NCBI GenBank assembly: GCA_946482165.1
Contig: CAMLQS010000049.1
Location: forward strand, 1-20,361
Source of the DNA: an uncultured Verrucomicrobiota bacterium
Lineage (GTDB): Bacteria; Verrucomicrobiota; Verrucomicrobiae; Opitutales; Opitutaceae
Length of the DNA: 20,361 bases
Reading direction: 5' to 3'
In this document: positions 14,824 through 20,361 of the stretch, piece after piece
Numbering within the stretch: the stretch's first letter is position 1
Layout of the letters: every line of letters begins with the position of its first letter
The notes under the pieces: model-generated
The model's database searches: none
What the model was told of the DNA's origin: nothing
Seen by the model: the letters and a program-made list of their open reading frames with translations, nothing else
Made by a program: the position numbers and the translations under genes

Positions 14824-14989
14824 AACCGGACTCGTGCAGTAGAACGGCGGAGTAGCGAAATGAGATGGCGAACGCATTTCAGAGGCGAACGACCAAGGAA
14901 TATCCGAAGGATATTTCGCTGGGAGAAAGCCACTGAAAGGTGCCGCCAAATCATTTCGATGCGACCCAAGCTACTACACGAGTTCGGTT
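14824..14989. repeat. 166-bp imperfect palindromic element
   Basis: The two halves are inverted copies of each other with single-base indels. The left half starts AACCGGACTCGTGCAGTAG and the right half, read on the minus strand, starts AACCGAACTCGTGTAGTAG. Matching inner blocks follow: CGAAATGA, TGGCG, TTTCAG, and AATATCC near the centre (about 14906). It has no apparent coding content and is not similar at its ends to the 5060-5206 element, so it represents a second family. Confidence 0.7.
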
Positions 14990-15020
14990 TAAAGGCCGCG
15001 GGGTCTTTTAGTGAGATCCA

Positions 15021-15051
15021 AAATCTCCGGCGAGGTCTGCGCCGGAGATTT
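15021..15051. terminator. Perfect 12-bp hairpin upstream of the AsmA-like gene
   Basis: The arms AAATCTCCGGCG (15021-15032) and CGCCGGAGATTT (15040-15051) pair perfectly around AGGTCTG. The right arm ends in ATTT but no long T tract follows, so it is a weak terminator candidate on the plus strand. It could alternatively be a leader structure, as it ends 30 bases before the next start. Confidence 0.5.
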
Positions 15052-15081
15052 CAGGACCTCCCATTCTCTCCACTCCAGCCC

Positions 15082-16215
15082 ATGACAGACAGCGCAGTCT
15101 CCACGCTCGCCGCCGATCCGCCCGCTCCCCATCCGCACGCCCGCCGCCGACTCATCCTGCGCACCGCCCTCGGGCTGGTCGTTCTCCTCGTCATCGTCCG
15201 CATCCTCCTTCCCTGGCTGCTCGCTCGCGCCATCAACGACCGTCTCGGCGCGCTCCCCGCCCACCACGGAGTCATCGGCGATGTCGATCTCCAGCTCTTC
15301 CGCGGCGCCTACCGGATTCATGGTCTCTCCATCCGGCAACGCGGCGAACACGGCGAGCCGCTCATCTCGATCCGCACGGTCGATTTCTCCCTGGCGTGGC
15401 GCGAACTCCTCCACGGCCGTGTCGTCTCCGACATCGTCCTCGACGCGCCCATTCTCCGTCTCACGCGCAGTTCGGACGCCCCTCCCGCCTCCCCGGGCGA
15501 AAAGCCGCCCACGATCAACGATCCGGGCTGGCGCGCGCTCATCGAGGACCTCTTCCCCATCGAGATCACGGAGCTGGTCATCCGCGAGGGCGCCTTGGAC
15601 TACGCCGACCCCGCCCGCGAACCTCCGCTCGCGATCGGCATCGCCGAGGTTGGCGCTCGCATCGAAGGCCTCGCCAACCGCACCGCGCCCGACGACGAGT
15701 CCAGCCCGGCCCGCGGTGAACTCGCCGCCATCGTGAAGGGCGGAGGCGGGCTTTACATCCGGGCCCGCGGATTTCCGCTCGCCGATCCACCCGTCTTCGA
15801 AGCCGGCGGCGAGCTGGATGCCATCCCGCTCGTCTCCATCAATCCGCTCCTTCGCTCCGCGCTCGGCGTCGACGTATCCGACGGCACGCTACACCTCGCA
15901 CTGGAAGTCCACGCGGCCGGCGGCATCTACGAGGGCTACGTCAAACCCCTCATCCGGGGCGCCCGCTTCACCGACATCGGCCACGAGCCCGGGGCCGGCG
16001 CCGCCAAAACCCTTTGGGAAACTCTCGTCGCCGGCGCCGCCATGCTCCTCACAAACGACAACACCGAAAACATCGGCTCGCGCGTGCCCTTCGCCGGCCG
16101 GTTCGGCCAAACCCGGGTCGACGCCTGGGACGCCTTCGTCGGACTGCTGCGCAACGCTTTCGTCCGCGCGCTGCGCGAAGGCGTGGATCCCGGCGCTCCC
16201 GTATTCGAAGGCTGA
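15082..16215 (+). CDS. AsmA/DUF748-like membrane-anchored periplasmic protein
   Basis: The 377-aa protein has a short cytoplasmic N-terminus, one transmembrane helix (24-47) and a long extracytoplasmic part. The latter begins GVIGDVDLQLFRGAYRIHGLSIRQ (63-86), the typical DUF748/AsmA pattern. SIRTVDFSLAWRELLHGRVVSDIVLDAPIL (96-125) follows the same beta-strand repeat logic. AsmA-like proteins form long grooves implicated in lipid transport or outer-membrane homeostasis. This one is short for the group, so it may be a minimal member. The central part (about 170-290) is beta-rich and the C-terminus (about 310-375) helical. I chose the ATG at 15082 because it gives a normal N-in anchor and upstream sequence is non-coding. 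No operon partner is close: the next gene is 222 bases away. Confidence 0.75.
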   Translation: MTDSAVSTLAADPPAPHPHARRRLILRTALGLVVLLVIVRILLPWLLARAINDRLGALPAHHGVIGDVDLQLFRGAYRIHGLSIRQRGEHGEPLISIRTVDFSLAWRELLHGRVVSDIVLDAPILRLTRSSDAPPASPGEKPPTINDPGWRALIEDLFPIEITELVIREGALDYADPAREPPLAIGIAEVGARIEGLANRTAPDDESSPARGELAAIVKGGGGLYIRARGFPLADPPVFEAGGELDAIPLVSINPLLRSALGVDVSDGTLHLALEVHAAGGIYEGYVKPLIRGARFTDIGHEPGAGAAKTLWETLVAGAAMLLTNDNTENIGSRVPFAGRFGQTRVDAWDAFVGLLRNAFVRALREGVDPGAPVFEG

Positions 16216-16437
16216 TCCGCCTTCTTTCCCCCGGTGCCCGGCGCCTTGGTGCACAATGCAACTCGCGCCCTCGCCCCGGCGGCGTTTTGCGCCCCGCGCA
16301 TGGCCTCCCGCGACCGCCGCGTTCTCCTTTTTACCTGCCCCATAGGGTCATCCGTTCCCTCTGCCCGATTGGCCCGGTTTGGGCGCCAACGCCGCCGAGG
16401 CGTCCCGCCGAGCGGCGCGCCGCAACCCCCCGCAAAC

Positions 16438-17424
16438 ATGCCTTCGCCAAACATCATTCCTCCGACCGTAAGCCAAAGCTCCTACGCGTCCCCGGCTGCC
16501 GGCGTGACCGTGCGCCCGGAACATGTCGTCGTGCCCCCCCTCTGCTGGGGCGCCATCCTCGCCGGCGCCGTCGCCGCGCTCAGCATCCACCTTCTCGTCA
16601 CCCTGTTTGGCATCGGCCTCGGTCTCCAAATCGTCGAGCCGGCCACCAATCCCGAAGGAGGACAGCGCTTCAGTATTGGCGTCGGCATAGCCTGGTCCGT
16701 GGCCGCGCTCATCGCGTTGTGGGCCGGCGGCTGGGTCGCCGGGCGCCTCACGCCCGAGTCCAACCGCAGTCTCGGCGGCATCCACGGCTTTCTCGTCTGG
16801 AGCCTCGCCACGGTGGTGACGCTCTTCGCCATCGGATCCGGCGCCGGTATGCTGGCCGGCACCGTTGCGCGCATCACGGGCCGGACGGTCGGCGCTGTCG
16901 CCCAAGCCGCGGCTCCCGCCGCCGAGGCGGGCGGACAGGCCATCTCGCAGTTTGCCCGGGAGAACTCGAACCTGCTCCAAAGTTTCACTCAGGAACTTGT
17001 CCCCGGAGTCTCCCCCGAGACCAATCCCCCCCCGCGGCAGGACGGTGCCGCCAAGGCGCGCGCCACGCGCGAAATCTCCTGGGCTCTCGTTCGTTTCTTC
17101 TCCGCCGAGCCGTCCGCTCGCGGCGCGCAACGCGCCGAGCTCGTCCGTGCGGTGGACGAGCACACCGAAATGGACCAGGCCCAGGCCAACGAGCGCATCG
17201 ATCAGATGATCGCCTCCTATGACCGGGTGCAGGCCGACCTCAAACAGATGGCGGAGCGCGCCGAGACCAAGGCCCGCGAAGTCGGGGAGAAGGCCTCCGA
17301 TTACGCCACTCACGCCGCGGTCTGGACCTTCATCGCGTTCATCATCGGCGCCATCGCCGCGTCCATGGGAGGCGCCTCCGGCGCCCGCGCTCGTCGCGAA
17401 CACGACGACGCCGCCATCGCCTGA
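16438..17424 (+). CDS. Four-helix membrane protein of unknown function
   Basis: The 328-aa protein has a Pro/Ser-rich N-terminus and three closely spaced hydrophobic segments: WGAILAGAVAALSIHLLVTLFGIGLGL (37-63), about 79-102, and about 114-140. A long soluble region (about 150-290) is rich in Ala, Gln and Glu and likely coiled coil near 235-290 (VDEHTEMDQAQANERIDQMI). A final helix (about 292-312) and a charged tail with RARREHDD end the protein. The opening CWGAILAGAVAALS resembles small membrane proteins often annotated only as hypothetical. The 222-base upstream gap (16216-16437) shows nothing I can assign. The ATG at 16438 is preferred over upstream in-frame starts because the leader residues are low-complexity. 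Confidence 0.72.
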   Translation: MPSPNIIPPTVSQSSYASPAAGVTVRPEHVVVPPLCWGAILAGAVAALSIHLLVTLFGIGLGLQIVEPATNPEGGQRFSIGVGIAWSVAALIALWAGGWVAGRLTPESNRSLGGIHGFLVWSLATVVTLFAIGSGAGMLAGTVARITGRTVGAVAQAAAPAAEAGGQAISQFARENSNLLQSFTQELVPGVSPETNPPPRQDGAAKARATREISWALVRFFSAEPSARGAQRAELVRAVDEHTEMDQAQANERIDQMIASYDRVQADLKQMAERAETKAREVGEKASDYATHAAVWTFIAFIIGAIAASMGGASGARARREHDDAAIA

Positions 17425-17491
17425 CCCAGCCTCCCTCGCGGGCGCCGCCTCCCGCGCGGCGCCCGCGCCTTTTCAAATTCCTTTCGCGCTC

Positions 17492-18226
17492 ATGATCATC
17501 CTTCAGCTCACGAACACCCGCGCCTCCGGCACCGACGCGGAAGTTTGCCCCATCGTCTCCGACGCCCGCGCCCTCACCGAGGCGGGTCATCACATCACCC
17601 TCATAACCCCGGCCGAGGCCCCGGCTTCGCTCGCGGACCGCCTGCCTCGTTTCGTCGGGGCCGCCCTACGTCCGATTCTGGCCTCCGTTTCGGCCGCGCC
17701 CGATCCCCCGCCGTCCACGCCCGCTCCCGAGCTCGTTCATGTTCATCACCCCTTCCTTGTCGGCGAAGAGGCGCTTCGCATCGCCACGTTGCACGACGTG
17801 CCGCTCGTGTTCACCGCCACTCTTCGCTACGAAAACCCGTTTCCTCTGCCCGCCCCCGAGGCCGCGCATCTCCGGGCCTTCATAGAGAAGCTGGGCGTCT
17901 GCTTCGCCAATCGCTGCGATGTCGTCATCGCACCCGATGCCGCCACCGCCGTGCGTCTGTTCGAGGGCGGCGTCACGCGCCCCATCCACGTCGTCGCCGC
18001 GGTCCATTCCCCCGAAGTCCGCGCACGGCGCCTCGTCGAGATATACGAGGAGGCCCGGGCCAAACGTCTCTCCCGCGGCCCTCTGCGCGAAAGCGGCGCC
18101 GCCAACCGGCTCTGTCGCGAACTCGTCCACGCGTGGAACAAAGTTCATCCCGCAGCGTCCTCGCCGACCAGCCGCTTTCGCGGCGTCTTTGCGGGGCCGC
18201 GCGACGGGTCCGCGCTCCCATGCTGA
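17492..18226 (+). CDS. GT4-like glycosyltransferase N-terminal half only
   Basis: The 244-aa protein resembles the N-terminal Rossmann domain of GT4 glycosyltransferases. It shows SDARALTEAGHHITLITP (23-40), LVHVHHPFLVGEEALRIA (81-98), the PLVFTATLRYENP strand/loop (104-116), and FANRCDVVIAPDAATAVRLFEGGV (138-161). In typical GT4 enzymes the VFTxH motif carries a His; here it reads VFTATL, so that residue is missing. The C-terminal nucleotide-sugar-binding domain with its E-x7-E motif is absent: after PIHVVAAVHSPEVR the chain ends in a basic helical tail. It is therefore probably not an active transferase by itself. Its stop lies seven bases inside the next gene, indicating translational coupling. 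Confidence 0.75.
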   Translation: MIILQLTNTRASGTDAEVCPIVSDARALTEAGHHITLITPAEAPASLADRLPRFVGAALRPILASVSAAPDPPPSTPAPELVHVHHPFLVGEEALRIATLHDVPLVFTATLRYENPFPLPAPEAAHLRAFIEKLGVCFANRCDVVIAPDAATAVRLFEGGVTRPIHVVAAVHSPEVRARRLVEIYEEARAKRLSRGPLRESGAANRLCRELVHAWNKVHPAASSPTSRFRGVFAGPRDGSALPC

Positions 18227-20268
18227 CACGACTCGGCGGACGCTGGCGCACGTTTCGCGAGTGGGTGACGCTGGGCGAATGGATGCCCCGCCTCCTTCGC
18301 CTGCCACCCCCGCCCCAGGAGGGTTTCCGGCCCGGGCTTTTTCTCGTCGAACTCGCCGGCTGCGACCGCGCCGCGTGGGAGTGGGCCCTCGCTCGCGACG
18401 CGCTGCCGTTTCTTGAGTCGCTCACCGCGCGTCAAAACTATCGCACCGTCGACTACCACGCCGGCAACCCATGGTGCCGCATCGGGCGCGAAACGGAGCT
18501 GCTCTACGGAGTGCCCTCCGCGCTCCCGGGGGAGGTCTACCTTCCGCTCGGCGCCGACGAGCCCGTGGATCTCTCCCTCCGTCCGGACGCGCTCGAGGCG
18601 GACGAGAAACTCCACCGCCAGCGCGAAGGCCTGCTCCGGGAGGGGGCGGCCTGGGGCACCTTGCTGCCGGGCGGCGCTTCCCCGCACGAGTTCCACGGTC
18701 CGCTCGGAGATCGCGCCGAGGGCTGGGTGGAATGGCTGCGCAACCGCTATGGCGCCGCGCTCGATCTGCGTCGCGGCGTGTCCGCCGTTCACCTGCGACA
18801 CGATTGCACGCCTCCCCTCGAGACCGCCGGCTCCGAGCTCGTCGACTGGTGGCGCCGGCAGGATCGCATCATGGCGCGCCTCTATCACCGCGCCCGCCTG
18901 TCGCGCCGGCGCGACTACGAAGTTTGGTTCCTGCTCACTCCGGTGCCGCCCCGGGAGCAGGCCTTTCCCGAAGACTACGGGCAACGCCTGCAAGCCGCCC
19001 TGGGCGCCGAGTGGGACGTCCGCGCCGCCGATGCGCCCCGTCAGCGCGAGGCGCCCTCCGGCCGCGAGATCCGTCTCCTTACTCGCGACGACGTCGCCCA
19101 CCTCTATGCCGAGGGCTCCGTGACCGACGCGGAAAAAATGAAGGTTGCCCGGCTCATTCTCCAAACCGGCGCCGACGTCGGCGCCGTCCTCTGGCGCGAG
19201 GCGGACGGAACTCCGCGCTGGCAACGCGAAGGCGCCGTCTCCGACAACGATACGCTCCACCCTCCTCCCGGCCTCTCGCTCGAGGCGTGGCTGCCTTACC
19301 TTATCGAACGCGACGGCGACGCCATCCTCGACCATCCCGACGCCGGCACATGGATAGCCCTGCGTGGCCCGCCCGATTCCTGGCAACGCGCGGGCGTGGC
19401 CCTTCTGCCACGCCGAGCTCGCATCGGCGCCAGCCGCGGCGACTGGCTGCGCGCCGGCCAGATCTACGGCGCCGCCCGCCACGCTCTCGGCCGCGAGCGT
19501 CTCCGGCACGACGTGCCCGCGCCCGTCCTGAACCCCGACACCTTCCGCCTGGCCACCTACAACGTCCACCGCTGCATCGGCATGGACGGCCGGCAATCCC
19601 TGCGCCGAGTCCTCCGGGTGCTTGCGGAGATCGATGCCGACATCATCGCCGTCCAGGAGGTCTCCGCGGTCGGCTTCAACCAGGCCGAGCAAATCGCCTC
19701 CGAGCTCGGCATGTATTCCGTTTTCTGCCCCACGCTCCACGGAGCCGAGGCCTACGGCCATGGCCTCCTCAGCCGGTATCCATTCACGGTCAACGCGGTC
19801 GGCCTCCTCCCGCTCGTGCGCGAGGCCTCCTACAAGGAACCGCGCGGCGCCATCTGGGTGCGGATCCAAATGGGACTCCGCTCGCTCCACATCGTCTCGA
19901 CCCACCTCGCGCTGGGCCGCGCCGACCGAAGCGCGCAAGTCGACGCCCTCCTCGGCCCCCACTGGCTCGGCGGCTTGCCGCCGGACACGCCGGTCATCCT
20001 CTGCGGTGATTTCAACTTCACCCCGCCAGGGCGAAACTACCGCCGCCTCGCCGCACGCTTCCGCGACGTGCAACTCGCCCACTCGCGCGGTCCCGTGTTG
20101 AAAACGTTCTCCACCGTCTGCGCCGTCGCCCGGCTCGACCACATGTTTCTCTCGCCGCACTTCTCGGTCCTCGGCGTCGACTCGCCCCGCACCCACCTTA
20201 CGAGCGTGGCGTCCGACCACTTCCCCCTCGTCGCCGACCTCCGCTGGCCCCGCGACGGCGGCGTGTGA
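18220..20268 (+). CDS. Fusion of degenerate alkaline-phosphatase-like domain and EEP (endonuclease/exonuclease/phosphatase) domain
   Basis: The 682-aa protein has two parts. Residues about 36-425 follow the layout of type I phosphodiesterase/alkaline-phosphatase-superfamily proteins: GLFLVELAGCDRAAWEWALARDALPFLESL (39-68), ETELLYGVPS (91-100), LREGAAWGTLLPGGAS (139-154), EDYGQRLQAALG, then DVAHLYAEGS (291-300). The expected metal-binding Asp, the Thr/Ser nucleophile and the DH pair are not present, so this domain looks catalytically dead. Residues about 441-676 are an EEP domain with intact motifs: TYNVH (N448), VQE (E480), YGHGLLSRYP (H514), STHLA (H562), CGDFNF (D597, N599), RLDHMF (D640) and SDHFPLV (D666, H667). 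It is a phosphodiesterase or phosphatase of unknown substrate. The start ATG at 18220 overlaps the glycosyltransferase-like gene by seven bases; no signal peptide is seen. Confidence 0.8.
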   Translation: MLTRLGGRWRTFREWVTLGEWMPRLLRLPPPPQEGFRPGLFLVELAGCDRAAWEWALARDALPFLESLTARQNYRTVDYHAGNPWCRIGRETELLYGVPSALPGEVYLPLGADEPVDLSLRPDALEADEKLHRQREGLLREGAAWGTLLPGGASPHEFHGPLGDRAEGWVEWLRNRYGAALDLRRGVSAVHLRHDCTPPLETAGSELVDWWRRQDRIMARLYHRARLSRRRDYEVWFLLTPVPPREQAFPEDYGQRLQAALGAEWDVRAADAPRQREAPSGREIRLLTRDDVAHLYAEGSVTDAEKMKVARLILQTGADVGAVLWREADGTPRWQREGAVSDNDTLHPPPGLSLEAWLPYLIERDGDAILDHPDAGTWIALRGPPDSWQRAGVALLPRRARIGASRGDWLRAGQIYGAARHALGRERLRHDVPAPVLNPDTFRLATYNVHRCIGMDGRQSLRRVLRVLAEIDADIIAVQEVSAVGFNQAEQIASELGMYSVFCPTLHGAEAYGHGLLSRYPFTVNAVGLLPLVREASYKEPRGAIWVRIQMGLRSLHIVSTHLALGRADRSAQVDALLGPHWLGGLPPDTPVILCGDFNFTPPGRNYRRLAARFRDVQLAHSRGPVLKTFSTVCAVARLDHMFLSPHFSVLGVDSPRTHLTSVASDHFPLVADLRWPRDGGV

Positions 20269-20340
20269 CGCAACCCAGCGAGTCTCCCCGCCGAAGCCGG
20301 AGACCGGGTCATTGGTCATTCCGCGCGCAGATGCGCGCGG
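20266..20340 (+). repeat. Second ATTGGTCATT/GC-hairpin composite
   Basis: Starting at the EEP gene stop, the sequence reads TGACGCAACCC, as after the S8 gene. A GTCTCC/GGAGAC hairpin follows (20282-20287/20299-20304), then GGTCATTGGTCATT (20307-20320), then the perfect GC hairpin CCGCGCGC-AGAT-GCGCGCGG (20321-20340). The order matches the element at 7067-7128 although the hairpin sequences differ. It may end transcription of the EEP gene. Confidence 0.6.
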
Positions 20341-20361
20341 CGTTGCAGCGCGCCCCGCGCA

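Larger units (their letters stand above)
14770..15081. other. Non-coding stretch of 312 bases with palindromic elements
   Basis: No gene is apparent. The stretch is mostly occupied by the 166-bp imperfect palindrome (14824-14989) and the perfect hairpin at 15021-15051. An open frame running through it into the next gene has no protein-like character before 15082. Confidence 0.6.

Noticed and set aside
14860..15081. N-terminal extension of the AsmA-like gene
   Set aside because: The extension would be translated from the palindromic element and a hairpin, with basic non-protein-like residues; the ATG at 15082 gives a normal membrane anchor.
17545..18219. N-terminal extension of the EEP fusion gene
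   Set aside because: This part of the frame is an Arg/Pro/His-rich shadow of the overlapping glycosyltransferase-like gene, which has a clear GT4 pattern.
18145..20319. 724-codon open frame on the minus strand
   Set aside because: It lies opposite the AP-EEP fusion gene, whose EEP motifs are unmistakable; the minus product is low-complexity and shows no family signature.
1..20361. CRISPR array, tRNA/rRNA genes, prophage or transposase genes
   Set aside because: No regularly spaced direct repeats, cloverleaf sequences, rRNA motifs or recombinase/transposase motifs were seen.

Overview
The window is high-GC bacterial chromosome with compact genes and no phage, plasmid or CRISPR hallmarks. The gene content suggests a verrucomicrobial (Opitutales/Opitutaceae-like) genome. 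The pointers are a PEP-CTERM-tagged secreted subtilase, a LamG/Fn3 surface protein with a DPDADG-type C-terminal module, almost no Shine-Dalgarno sequences, and many short 'CACGGAT', 'CTCCGTG', 'TTGCGCCT' and 'ATTGGTCATT' repeats between genes. This placement is an inference from style, not from a marker gene.

Layout. 1-1444: 3' part of a secreted LamG + fibronectin-III protein, with an apparent frameshift at a T6 run. 1490-3972 (minus): S41 C-terminal processing protease followed by tsaD, overlapping as GTGA with a strong SD for tsaD. 4007-5062: MidA/NDUFAF7-like methyltransferase, divergent from the protease. 5060-5206: an imperfect palindromic element whose first three bases are the methyltransferase stop codon. 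5279-7069: PEP-CTERM S8 peptidase with Glu where the catalytic Asp is expected. 7200-7430: rpmB with a clear intrinsic terminator. 7567-10815: a NitT/TauT/ThiY-type ABC importer (ATPase, permease, unknown 165-aa protein, lipoprotein), the first three genes coupled by ATGA overlaps. 10888-13497: folP, folB, folK and rnc. 13498-14181: a long non-coding stretch with an inverted CACGGAT repeat. 14182-14769: a small outer-membrane beta-barrel. 14770-15081: non-coding, with a 166-bp palindromic element and a perfect 12-bp hairpin. 15082-16215: AsmA/DUF748-like protein. 16438-17424: four-TM membrane protein. 17492-20268: half of a GT4 glycosyltransferase overlapping a fusion of a degenerate alkaline-phosphatase-like domain with an intact endonuclease/exonuclease/phosphatase (EEP) domain.

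How the genes work together. folP, folB and folK cover consecutive steps of dihydropteroate synthesis and share a strand with rnc. The ABC genes form one importer whose lipoprotein resembles NMT1/THI5-type binding proteins, so a pyrimidine or thiamine-precursor substrate is possible but unproven. Most of the rest is housekeeping or cell envelope. No complete novel defence or mobile system is visible. The most unusual items are the dead-phosphatase/EEP fusion with its half-glycosyltransferase partner, the coupled unknown protein in the importer, the Asp-to-Glu subtilase, and the several intergenic palindrome and repeat families.
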